DNA of 64,000 nt, taken from NCBI GenBank assembly GCA_017454765.1, contig JAFTCJ010000026.1:41293-105292 (forward strand), given 5' to 3'. The translations under genes and the position numbers were made by a program. This DNA comes from Erysipelotrichaceae bacterium. GTDB taxonomy: Bacteria; Bacillota_I; Bacilli_A; Erysipelotrichales; Erysipelotrichaceae. The notes under the pieces were generated by a model. It made no database searches. It saw nothing but the letters and a program-made list of their open reading frames with translations, and was not told where the DNA came from. This document shows, piece after piece, positions 1 to 7,769 of this stretch (position 1 is its first letter; every line of letters starts with the position of its first letter).

Positions 1-239
1 TGGTGGACAAGGTCTCCAACCTCAAAGGGAAGTTTACGATCACTTTATCAAAAGAGTATTCCGATCACATCGACGGCGTGAAGCTGTTTGAATACGTCAA
101 TTCACTGTCAAAGGATATAGTCATCACTTACCGCAATTCGAAGCTGGCGATCTCTTTGGACAATCAGAAGGAAAACATCGCCAAGATGTTGCAACTGGTC
201 GATAATTTGGATAAGCTGGAGAAAGATGAGAATCGATAA
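1..239 (+). CDS. mfd: Transcription-repair coupling factor Mfd, C-terminal end (partial)
   Basis: The reading frame is open at the left edge and ends at 239, so only about the last 78 residues are present. They match the C-terminal regulatory domain (D7) of Mfd: a strand reading FTITLS, a helix around DGVKLFEYVNSL, then short strands and a closing helix. Mfd is a DNA translocase that removes stalled RNA polymerase and recruits UvrA. The stop overlaps the start of rqcP by 14 bases. The mfd-rqcP neighbourhood is typical of Firmicutes and supports the call. The helicase motifs lie outside the window, so identity rests on the tail and the context. Confidence 0.6.
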   Translation, partial: VDKVSNLKGKFTITLSKEYSDHIDGVKLFEYVNSLSKDIVITYRNSKLAISLDNQKENIAKMLQLVDNLDKLEKDENR

Positions 240-498
240 ATATCTGAAGGTCGCAAGGATCCTGAAACGCAGGGAAGTCGGAAAGCAGCTCGCTTTGAAT
301 GAGCGCCTTTTCATCAACGGCAGGGCAGCGAAACCATCAAGTGAAGTGAAGATCGGGGATGAGATCAGGATCGTCTTCGGTACCAGACAGATCCTGATCA
401 GGGTCGCTGATCTGCGTGATTCCGCTTCCAAGGAACAGGCTTTTTCGATGTACGAGATCCTGGAAGAGATCAAGGAAGAATACAAGGCAGAGGATTAA
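226..498 (+). CDS. rqcP: S4-domain RNA-binding protein RqcP (YabO/Hsp15 family)
   Basis: This 90-residue protein is one S4 RNA-binding domain. It opens with MRIDKYLKVARILKRR, has the typical GRAAKPSSEVKIGDEI turn, and ends in an acidic helix. RqcP works with RqcH in ribosome-associated quality control, adding alanine tails to peptides stalled on the 50S subunit. The length is normal for the family. It starts inside the end of mfd, so the two are translationally coupled. In Bacillus divIC follows nearby; here divIC is at 32702, which shows rearrangement. Confidence 0.85.
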   Translation: MRIDKYLKVARILKRREVGKQLALNERLFINGRAAKPSSEVKIGDEIRIVFGTRQILIRVADLRDSASKEQAFSMYEILEEIKEEYKAED

Positions 499-556
499 AA
501 CGTTTTTTCTGTAAACGGAGTGTAGATAAATAATATTTTTTCATTATGCATAAAGT

Positions 557-569
557 TATCATTTTGATA
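557..569. promoter_or_regulatory. Inverted repeat TATCA-TTT-TGATA, possible operator
   Basis: The 149-bp gap between rqcP and the exporter genes has no open frame of note. It carries a perfect 13-bp dyad TATCATTTTGATA about 80 bp before the exporter start, in an AT-rich stretch. The form is like MarR-family operators, and such exporters are often under MarR control, but no regulator gene is adjacent. I see no clear sigma-70 pair. Function is inferred only. Confidence 0.3.
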
Positions 570-647
570 GAAAGTGTTTTTCTGCGGGCAAAACAGGATC
601 ATAACACCTGAAAATGCAAATAAAACGATCGGAAAGGGGGAGAAACG

Positions 648-2387
648 ATGTTTAAGATATTGGCGGGCAGAATCGGCGAATATAAGAAAGCAACGATCCT
701 GACACCTTTATTCATGGTCGGTGAAGTCGCGATGGAAGTCATCATTCCGACTGTCATGGCAGTGCTGATCGACCATATGGGAACAGAATCGCTTGCGGAT
801 ATCGTCCGCTACGGTCTGCTGCTGCTCGGACTGGCTTTTGTGTCGCTGTTCTGCGGCATGAAGTCGGCCAGATACGGAGCGACGGCATCGACCGGTTTTG
901 CGAAGAACCTGAGAAGAGATCTTTTCTATAAGACTCTGGACTTTTCTTTTGAGGATGTCGATGAGTTTTCCAGCTCATCGCTGGTCACCAGACTGACCAA
1001 TGACGTCTCGCAGCTGCAGATGGCATTCCAGATGCTGATCAGAATGGCGGTGAGGACACCGCTGATGCTGGTCTTCTCGGTCCTGATGTCATTCCGCATC
1101 AACCACAGGATGTCGCTGATCTTTCTGATGATCATTCCTTTCATGGGGACCTTCCTCTGGCTGATCTTCCATATCTCACATCCGATCTTCCGCAGGATCT
1201 TCAAGCGCTATGATGCCCTGAACAATTCCGTACAGGAAAATGTCGCCGGCATCAGAGTCGTCAAGTCTTTTGTCCGTGAGGATTATGAGATACAGAAGTT
1301 CAAGAAGACTTCGGAAGAAGTCAGAAACGATTTCGTCCATGCGGAAAAAGTCATGGCTCTGAACAATCCGTTCAACATGCTGTGCATCAAGACGACGATA
1401 CTGCTTGTCTGTTACTTTGCGGCAAAGATCATCATCAATACCCATTCGACAGAACTGACGACCGGTCAGCTTTCATCTCTGATCAGCTACGGCGTTCAGA
1501 TCCTGACGGCGATGATGATGATGTCGATGGTCTTCATTCAGGTGACGTTCTCCACCGAGGCGGCAAGCAGAATTTCAGAGGTCCTGGATCATTCTTCCCG
1601 TCTGGTATCTCCGGAAAACGGGATCACGGAAGTCAAGGACGGCAGCATCGTTTTCGATCATGTCTTCTTCAAATACGGTGAGCACAGCAGGAACTACGCA
1701 CTGAGCGATATCAATCTAGATATCAGGTCCGGACAGACGATCGGCATCATCGGTGCAACCGGTTCGTCCAAGACTTCGCTGATCCAGCTGATCTCCAGAC
1801 TCTATGATGTCACTGAGGGTTCAGTCAAAGTCAGCGGTCACGATGTCCGTGAATATGACCTGAAATCACTCAGAGACCAGGTCGCAGTCGTTTTACAGAA
1901 GAACGTCCTGTTCTCCGGAACCATCAAGGACAATTTAAGATGGGGCAACAAGGATGCGAGCGATGAGGAGATCAAGAGGGTATGCAGGCTGGCACAGGCA
2001 GACGAGTTCATCGAACAGTTCCCCGACAAGTATGATACGATGCTCAGCCAGGGCGGTACCAATGTTTCCGGCGGTCAGAAGCAGAGGCTCTGTATCGCCA
2101 GGGCTTTACTGAAGAAACCGAAGATCATCATCCTGGATGACTCGACGAGTGCTGTCGACACCAAGACGGATGCTCTGATCAGACAGGCGTTCAAGAAGGA
2201 AATACCGGATACCACCAAGATCATCATCGCCCAGCGTGTCAATTCGATCGAGGAATCCGACCAGATCATCGTTCTGGATAACGGAAAGATTGTTGAACAC
2301 GGTACACATGATGAACTGATGAAACTGAAGGGAATCTACTATGAAGTCTATGATTCCCAGACCAGAAGAAAGGGGGATGATCTTTAA
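648..2387 (+). CDS. ABC exporter half-transporter with degenerate ATP site (TM287-like)
   Basis: This 579-residue protein has six membrane helices in the first ~300 residues and a C-terminal nucleotide-binding domain. Walker A is GATGSSKTS (369-377), where the usual glycine before lysine is serine. The signature is VSGGQ (473-477). Walker B is IIILDD (493-498), where the catalytic glutamate is aspartate. The next gene has canonical LSQGQ and ILDEA motifs. This asymmetry is the hallmark of heterodimeric type IV exporters such as TM287/TM288. The start is preceded by GGAAAGGGGGAG. The stop overlaps the next start (TAATG). Likely export of a drug or lipid-like compound; the substrate is unknown. 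Confidence 0.88.
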   Translation: MFKILAGRIGEYKKATILTPLFMVGEVAMEVIIPTVMAVLIDHMGTESLADIVRYGLLLLGLAFVSLFCGMKSARYGATASTGFAKNLRRDLFYKTLDFSFEDVDEFSSSSLVTRLTNDVSQLQMAFQMLIRMAVRTPLMLVFSVLMSFRINHRMSLIFLMIIPFMGTFLWLIFHISHPIFRRIFKRYDALNNSVQENVAGIRVVKSFVREDYEIQKFKKTSEEVRNDFVHAEKVMALNNPFNMLCIKTTILLVCYFAAKIIINTHSTELTTGQLSSLISYGVQILTAMMMMSMVFIQVTFSTEAASRISEVLDHSSRLVSPENGITEVKDGSIVFDHVFFKYGEHSRNYALSDINLDIRSGQTIGIIGATGSSKTSLIQLISRLYDVTEGSVKVSGHDVREYDLKSLRDQVAVVLQKNVLFSGTIKDNLRWGNKDASDEEIKRVCRLAQADEFIEQFPDKYDTMLSQGGTNVSGGQKQRLCIARALLKKPKIIILDDSTSAVDTKTDALIRQAFKKEIPDTTKIIIAQRVNSIEESDQIIVLDNGKIVEHGTHDELMKLKGIYYEVYDSQTRRKGDDL

Positions 2388-4312
2388 TGCCACCCAGACC
2401 GCAAAGATTTGTAAGCGACAAAAAGATTGATATGAAATCCCTGAAGCGTCTGATGTCTTATGTGTTGAGACGCTATGGCATGCGTTTTGTCGTCGTATTC
2501 ATCTGTATCTGTTTAAGTTCGGTATCCACCGTCATCGTCAACAACTTCATGGCGAAACTGATCGATACCGTCATCATTCCCGGTCTGGATACCGGTTTTG
2601 ATGCGATCAGAGATAAACTGTATCAGATCATCTTCAATATGCTCATATTCGATATCCTGGGTCTTGCTGCAGCCGTGATCTATCCTCAGATCATGGCAGT
2701 CGTCGGCCAGGGTACCATCAAGTCTTTAAGAGACGATATGTTTGAAAACATGGAAACACTGCCGATCCGTTACTTTGACCGGCATGCCCACGGCGAGATC
2801 ATGTCGACATACACCAATGACGTCGGAACGATCCGTATGCTGGTGGGACAGACGATCCCGCAGGCTCTGTCTTCGCTGCTGTCGATCGCCGTCATCCTGT
2901 TCTCGATGGTCAATTACAGCATCTGGCTGACAGTATTCGTCCTGCTGGTCGCTTATCTGATGTTTGTCATCACGAAGAAATTCGGCGGCAAGTCCACCAA
3001 ATATATGGCTGCCCAGCAGAAGTCCATCGCTGAAGAGGAAGGTTTCATCGAAGAGATGATGGAAGGTCTCAAGGTCGTCAAGGTCTTCACGCATGAGGAA
3101 GAAGCGAGAAAAGATTTTGACAGGGTCAACGAACAGTTGTTCAGAGACTCCGAAACAGCCAACGCGACAGCCAACTCACTGATGCCGATCCTGGCCAATG
3201 TCGGCAACATCATGTATGTCGTCCTGGCGATCGTCGGCGGTCTGCTGGTCGTCATGAAGATCCCGAACCTCTCACTCAAGGGCGTCTCGACGATCTCGAT
3301 CGGTGTCATCATCTCCTTCCTGTCTCTTTCCAGACAGCTCTCACATACGATATCCCAGGTTTCCCAGCAGGTATCGGCCATTGCCATGGCTCTTGCCGGA
3401 AGCGACAGAGTGTTTGCACTGATTGATGAAAAGCCGGAAGAGGATGAAGGCTATGTTATGCTGGTGAATGCCTACAAGGATGAAAACGGTGAGCTTCATG
3501 AAGCCGATCACCATACCGGTCTCTGGGCCTGGAAACACTACCATGCACAATCAGACCATTCCACGACTTATGTGGAACTGAAAGGTGATATCCAGATGGT
3601 CGATGTCGACTTCGCCTATGAACCGGACAAGCAGGTCCTCTTCGATGTATCGCTCTATGCCCATCCGGGTCAGAAGATCGCCTTTGTCGGTGCAACCGGT
3701 GCCGGCAAGACGACGATCACCAACCTGATCAACCGTTTCTACGATATCCCTGACGGCAAGATCCGTTATGACGGCATCAACGTCAACAAGATCAAGAAGC
3801 CTGATTTAAGAAGATCGCTGGGCATGGTCCTTCAGGATGTCAACCTGTTTACCGGAACGGTCATGGACAATATCCGCTACGGCAAACTGGATGCGACCGA
3901 TGAGGAATGTATCAATGCCGCCAAACTGGCAAATGCCCATGATTTCATCATGAGACTGCCGGAGGGCTATGATACGATGCTGACAGGAAACGGCCAGCAG
4001 CTCTCACAGGGTCAAAGGCAGCTGCTGTCGATCGCCAGAGCGGCGGTCGCCGATCCTCCGGTCATGATCCTGGATGAAGCTACTTCTTCGATCGATACCA
4101 GGACCGAGGCCCTGGTCCAGAGGGGCATGGACAACCTGATGGAGGGCAGAACGGTCTTCGTCATCGCTCACAGACTCTCTACGGTCCGCAACTCCGATGC
4201 GATCATGGTCCTTGATCACGGTCATATCGTTGAAAGAGGAACCCATGAGCAGCTTCTGGAGCAGAAGGGCATCTACTATCAGCTCTATACCGGAGCATTC
4301 GAACTCGAATAG
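2387..4312 (+). CDS. ABC exporter half-transporter with consensus ATP site (TM288-like)
   Basis: This 641-residue protein is the partner of the preceding half-transporter. It has an N-terminal six-helix domain, then a linker insert of ~60 residues (roughly 345-405), then a nucleotide-binding domain. Walker A is GATGAGKTT (435-443), the signature is LSQGQ (539-543), and Walker B is MILDEA (560-565) with the catalytic glutamate kept. The LSQGQ form is typical of the consensus subunit in heterodimeric exporters. It is translationally coupled to the first gene through a shared base, which favours equal synthesis. A strong terminator follows. Confidence 0.9.
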   Translation: MPPRPQRFVSDKKIDMKSLKRLMSYVLRRYGMRFVVVFICICLSSVSTVIVNNFMAKLIDTVIIPGLDTGFDAIRDKLYQIIFNMLIFDILGLAAAVIYPQIMAVVGQGTIKSLRDDMFENMETLPIRYFDRHAHGEIMSTYTNDVGTIRMLVGQTIPQALSSLLSIAVILFSMVNYSIWLTVFVLLVAYLMFVITKKFGGKSTKYMAAQQKSIAEEEGFIEEMMEGLKVVKVFTHEEEARKDFDRVNEQLFRDSETANATANSLMPILANVGNIMYVVLAIVGGLLVVMKIPNLSLKGVSTISIGVIISFLSLSRQLSHTISQVSQQVSAIAMALAGSDRVFALIDEKPEEDEGYVMLVNAYKDENGELHEADHHTGLWAWKHYHAQSDHSTTYVELKGDIQMVDVDFAYEPDKQVLFDVSLYAHPGQKIAFVGATGAGKTTITNLINRFYDIPDGKIRYDGINVNKIKKPDLRRSLGMVLQDVNLFTGTVMDNIRYGKLDATDEECINAAKLANAHDFIMRLPEGYDTMLTGNGQQLSQGQRQLLSIARAAVADPPVMILDEATSSIDTRTEALVQRGMDNLMEGRTVFVIAHRLSTVRNSDAIMVLDHGHIVERGTHEQLLEQKGIYYQLYTGAFELE

Positions 4313-4335
4313 AAAAGAAAAAAGTCAAAGAAAAA

Positions 4336-4364
4336 GGAAGTCTGCCGAAGCAGACTTCCTTTTG
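4336..4364. terminator. Bidirectional intrinsic terminator
   Basis: A perfect 10-bp stem GGAAGTCTGC/GCAGACTTCC with a CGAA loop (4336-4359) is followed by TTTTG and preceded by AAAAA. It ends the exporter operon on the plus strand and the convergent esterase gene on the minus strand. Confidence 0.85.
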
Positions 4365-4373
4365 TTTCCGTGA

Positions 4374-5336
4374 TCAGATGTATTTGTCCAGCCAGTCGCA
4401 GCACAGATCCGCCCATTTGGTGATATGGGGGATATTCATGGCCAGATCGTTGTGTCCGTCGGCCATTGCCAGACCGTGTACGCCTTCCGGGAACAGATGC
4501 ATCTCAAAGGGGATGCCGACAGCTGTCAAGGCATAACCCATCGTAAAGGAATTACGCGGGTCATCGCTGTTGGTCTGCCAGATGAAGAAGGGCGGGGTCT
4601 CTCTTGTGATGTTGACTTCCGGTGAGTAGTAGATCAGCTCTTCCTTGCTGGCGAAGAAGGGATTGCGGATCTGATCGGAGAAGGGATCGACGAAGAATCC
4701 GCCTGTCTGGCCGGCGAAGCAGAAGGCACCGTAGCCCATGACGATACCGTCAGGTCTGCAGGATTGTCTTTCGATCGGATCCTCACTGTCTTTGTTTCCG
4801 TAGTCGAAGTGGGTCGCAGCATTTCCTGAAAGCATACCGCCGGCAGAGAAGCCCATGCAGATGACTTTGTCACTGACACCGAACTCTTCTTTCTTTGCCC
4901 TGATGAGACGGATCGCTCTGTGCATATCGTCGAGAGCATCCTTTCTGCCGTAGGGCTGCAGACGGTAAGTCAGGATCGCTGTGTTGTAGCCTCTTTGCGC
5001 AAAATATCCGGCAGCGTTGAAACCTTCGCATCCTGTTCTGGTGGAGAATCCGCCGCCGCAGGCAACGATGATCGTTCCGGCATTTTCTTTTCTGTCTTTG
5101 CCCGGGACAAAGATGATCGATGGTTCGATCTGCAAAGGATCACGGTCATCAAAGTTCGGAGTCTTTCCTTTTTCCCAGAGCGGGGTCACATTGAAACGCT
5201 CAACCGCCTTGTTCCAGGTGCTGAGGTTCTGCTCAATGTTCATCGAACCGTCCGGTTTGCGGTGTTTCGATATATTGATGACGACAGCATCTTCTTCGAT
5301 GACTTTCATCAGTTCATTGTAGTTTTCCTGATACAT
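4374..5336 (-). CDS. Alpha/beta hydrolase, acetyl-esterase-like
   Basis: This is a 320-residue serine hydrolase of the acetyl-esterase/BD-FAE type. The oxyanion region reads CGGGF (93-97), in place of the usual HGGG. The nucleophile elbow is GFSAG with Ser165, and a plausible acid and base are Asp258/259 and His287 (EGVHG). There is no signal peptide, so it should be cytoplasmic. The start at 5336 is chosen because AAAAGGAGCT lies just before it; an upstream in-frame ATG has no ribosome site. It follows the MsmK-type gene on the same strand after a hairpin and belongs by content to the esterase-rich locus. Confidence 0.8.
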   Translation of the reverse strand: MYQENYNELMKVIEEDAVVINISKHRKPDGSMNIEQNLSTWNKAVERFNVTPLWEKGKTPNFDDRDPLQIEPSIIFVPGKDRKENAGTIIVACGGGFSTRTGCEGFNAAGYFAQRGYNTAILTYRLQPYGRKDALDDMHRAIRLIRAKKEEFGVSDKVICMGFSAGGMLSGNAATHFDYGNKDSEDPIERQSCRPDGIVMGYGAFCFAGQTGGFFVDPFSDQIRNPFFASKEELIYYSPEVNITRETPPFFIWQTNSDDPRNSFTMGYALTAVGIPFEMHLFPEGVHGLAMADGHNDLAMNIPHITKWADLCCDWLDKYI

Positions 5337-5351
5337 ATTCAGCTCCTTTTG

Positions 5352-5380
5352 AAAAGATCCATACTTTCGTATGGATCCTT
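5352..5380 (-). terminator. Hairpin between the MsmK-type gene and the esterase gene
   Basis: On the minus strand a 9-bp stem GATCCATAC/GTATGGATC with a GAAA loop is followed by TTTTC. It lies between the stop of the ATPase gene and the ribosome site of the esterase. The short T run suggests partial termination or an mRNA end rather than a full stop. Confidence 0.5.
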
Positions 5381-5386
5381 GTTTCT

Positions 5387-6592
5387 TTAGATCAGATTCT
5401 CTTCCGTAGCGGAATCGAAGCAATGGATCAGTGTCGGGTTGAAACTGAAGGTGAAGTCTTTGCCTAAGGCCACCTTCTCGAGATCCATATTGGCTGTCGG
5501 GATGACGGCAACGATGTCGTCTCCGTTGAGGTCGATGTGCAGATGTACCTCTGAACCCATCATTTCGGATACTTCGATCTTGCCTGTGAATCCGTCTTCC
5601 GCCATTTCGATATGGACCGGTCTGACGCCGACGATCAGTGTCGTTTCCGGCTGATTCTTTTCTTTCAGGGCTTTCTGATGTCTGTCATCCAGCTTGATGT
5701 CTCTGCCCTGGATCGTGATATAGTAGTCGCCGTTCTTGATGCTTAACGGTACATTGTGGAAGAAGTTGATCTGCGGTGTGCCGATGAATCCTGCTACGAA
5801 GACATTGACCGGATGATTGAAGACTTCCTGCGGAGTGCCTACCTGCTGGATGAAGCCGCCTTTCATGACGACGATCCTGTCACCTAAGGTCATGGCCTCG
5901 ATCTGGTCATGGGTAACGTAGACGAAAGTCGTATCGATCTTCTGACGGAGTCTGATGATCTCGGAACGCATCTGTCCTCTGAGCTTGGCGTCCAGGTTGG
6001 ACAGCGGTTCATCCATCAGGATGACCTGCGGCTGTCTGACGATGGCACGGCCGATGGCGACTCTCTGTCTCTGACCGCCGGAAAGAGCCTTGGGCAGACG
6101 GTCGAGGATCTGAGTGATCTCCAGCGTCTTGGCTGCTTCCTTGACCTTCTTGTCGATCTCTTCTTTCGGCATCTTTGCCAGCTTGAGCGAGAAGGCCATG
6201 TTTTCATAGACCGTCATATGAGGATAAAGGGAATAGTTCTGGAAGACCATCGCGATGTTACGGTCACGCGGTGCGATGATGTTGGAAAGCTTGTCGCCGA
6301 TCCAGAGTTCACCGTCGGTGATCTCTTCAAGACCTGCGATCATACGCAGAGTCGTTGACTTGCCGCAGCCTGAAGGACCGACCAGTACGACGAATTCCTT
6401 GTCCTTGATTTCAAGGTTGAAATCCTGTACGGCTACGACGCCTTCATCAGTGATCTGCAGATTTGGGACGAAACCGTCATCGGGTTCCGGAGCAACCTCT
6501 TTTCTTTTCCTGGCTGCTTTCTTGTTCTGCTTCACTTCTTCGGATGTGATCGGATAGATCTTCTTGATGTTTTTCAGTGTAATACTTGACAT
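5387..6592 (-). CDS. msmK: Sugar ABC transporter ATP-binding protein, MsmK/UgpC type
   Basis: This 401-residue ATPase energises carbohydrate importers of the CUT1 class. It has Walker [10 protein letters not shown] (72-80), signature LSGGQ (170-174), Walker B ILMDEP (191-196), and a C-terminal regulatory OB-like domain from about 255. A lysine/arginine-rich insert (about 16-50) splits the first two strands, and the second ATPase of the window has an insert at the same place. The start at 6592 fits the conserved opening [11 protein letters not shown]; no good Shine-Dalgarno precedes it. The importer permeases lie 20 kb away and lack an adjoining ATPase gene, so this subunit may serve them and others. 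Confidence 0.88.
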   Translation of the reverse strand: MSSITLKNIKKIYPITSEEVKQNKKAARKRKEVAPEPDDGFVPNLQITDEGVVAVQDFNLEIKDKEFVVLVGPSGCGKSTTLRMIAGLEEITDGELWIGDKLSNIIAPRDRNIAMVFQNYSLYPHMTVYENMAFSLKLAKMPKEEIDKKVKEAAKTLEITQILDRLPKALSGGQRQRVAIGRAIVRQPQVILMDEPLSNLDAKLRGQMRSEIIRLRQKIDTTFVYVTHDQIEAMTLGDRIVVMKGGFIQQVGTPQEVFNHPVNVFVAGFIGTPQINFFHNVPLSIKNGDYYITIQGRDIKLDDRHQKALKEKNQPETTLIVGVRPVHIEMAEDGFTGKIEVSEMMGSEVHLHIDLNGDDIVAVIPTANMDLEKVALGKDFTFSFNPTLIHCFDSATEENLI

Positions 6593-6720
6593 TGAAAGTA
6601 CTCTGACAGCTCGGCCTCCGCCTAACTGCCTCATCCCGTACCGACATAAAGATACGGGACATTTTCAGCATGTCTCCACTATGCTGACCCGCGAGTCACG
6701 GAATTCCTCCTTTTCTTTTA
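6593..6720 (-). promoter_or_regulatory. Structured leader of the MsmK-type gene
   Basis: Read on the minus strand, the 130-nt leader holds AGGAGGAATTCCGTG followed by a frame that stops after six codons. Then come two consecutive hairpins, TCAGCAT/ATGCTGA and TCCCGTA/TACGGGA, before the ATPase start. The strong ribosome site is thus separated from the apparent start by structure. It may be an attenuating or processing leader. No known riboswitch class is recognised. Confidence 0.35.
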
Positions 6721-6782
6721 CCGCCTGAAATCGGTGGAGCGCAGTATTCTAAGTTTATTATGCCAATTCGGAGAATAAATTC

Positions 6783-6810
6783 CTTATAAATATGTAATCA
6801 TCTCTTTCAA
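6783..6810 (-). promoter_or_regulatory. Candidate sigma-70 promoter of the MsmK-type gene
   Basis: On the minus strand TTGAAA (6810-6805) and TATAAG (6788-6783) are separated by 16 bp. The match is moderate. The region also holds the divergent hydrolase promoter and the shared element at 6831. Confidence 0.3.
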
Positions 6811-6830
6811 AATAGTTAAGAAGAGAAAAT

Positions 6831-6854
6831 TATAAATCAATGCATTTATTTTGA
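6831..6854 (+). promoter_or_regulatory. Shared operator-like element, copy 1
   Basis: A 24-bp stretch starting TATAAATCAATG matches 20 of 24 positions of the stretch at 19458-19481 upstream of the binding-protein gene. Both lie in divergent intergenic regions of the sugar locus and are followed 47-54 bp later by a TATGCT hexamer with no good -35 box. This is what an activator site would look like. The AraC-type regulator at 22805 is the obvious candidate (inference). Confidence 0.4.
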
Positions 6855-6908
6855 TTTTTATGTCATATGGGCTTTGTTATGCTGAAAATGAAAAAGAGGG
6901 GTTTTACT

Positions 6909-7769
6909 ATGCACGAAATAAAAACAATCGATGTGAACGGCGTCACTCTGGCTTACAGGGAATACGGAAGCGGTGACAAATATCTGCTTTCCACGCAGAA
7001 TTTCTTCTTCAAGGACAGCCATATGGCGCTGCTGGGACAGGAGCCTTATGACTACCACTGTTTTGAGGTCTATATGAGGGGCTATGGCGAGTCTTCCCAT
7101 ATCTTCGATCAGGAAAGAAGAGACTATGCCAAGATCTGGGGCGAGGATCTGATCGCCTTTGCCAAGGCCATGGGCATCGAATCCTTCTATTATACGGGCA
7201 TTTCCCACGGAAACTGGGCGGCCTGGTATATCGCCTTCCATCAGCCTGAACTGATCAGGGCTTATGTCTGTGTCGACGGTATCACCCAGTATCATGAACA
7301 GAAGGATCTGCCTGCTCCTTTAGCCAAGATGAGAGATCATGCGGAAGACTTTGTCGGCAATGAGGAGCTTCTGAAGAAGACGGCCTGGATGGAATACTGG
7401 CCGACCGAGAACCCGCAGAGACTGGCCAGAAGAAAAGCCAATTTTGAGGAGCATCTCGATATCCTGATGCACAGGAAGAAAGAGGAATTTGCCCTGCCGA
7501 TGGCAGGTGATATGACGGGCTGCGAAGCCAAGAGCCAGAAGGAACTGCTGGAAAGACTCAAAGAGATCGATTTCCCGGTTATGATCTGGGAAGGCGGTCT
7601 GGATCCTCTGGCCACACCTGAAGCTGCTCTGGAAGTTGCCAAGGCGATCCCCGGCTGTCAGTATCTGATGTACCAGCATTTCGGACACGGTGCTGCCGAT
7701 GAGATGCCGGAACTGGCTGCCAGGGACTGCGACCGTTTCTTCAAGGATGTTGAGGGAAGGATCTTATAA
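6909..7769 (+). CDS. Alpha/beta hydrolase
   Basis: This 286-residue protein is an alpha/beta-fold hydrolase. The elbow is GISHG with Ser99, the likely acid is Asp232 in GGLDPLA, and the base is His260 in HFGHG. There is no signal peptide. The start at 6909 has AGAGGGG seven bases upstream; earlier in-frame ATGs have none. It is the first gene of an eight-gene plus-strand operon ending at 16486, and the next gene starts on the base after its stop. The substrate cannot be read from sequence; the context points to an acyl ester of an imported sugar. Confidence 0.8.
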   Translation: MHEIKTIDVNGVTLAYREYGSGDKYLLSTQNFFFKDSHMALLGQEPYDYHCFEVYMRGYGESSHIFDQERRDYAKIWGEDLIAFAKAMGIESFYYTGISHGNWAAWYIAFHQPELIRAYVCVDGITQYHEQKDLPAPLAKMRDHAEDFVGNEELLKKTAWMEYWPTENPQRLARRKANFEEHLDILMHRKKEEFALPMAGDMTGCEAKSQKELLERLKEIDFPVMIWEGGLDPLATPEAALEVAKAIPGCQYLMYQHFGHGAADEMPELAARDCDRFFKDVEGRIL

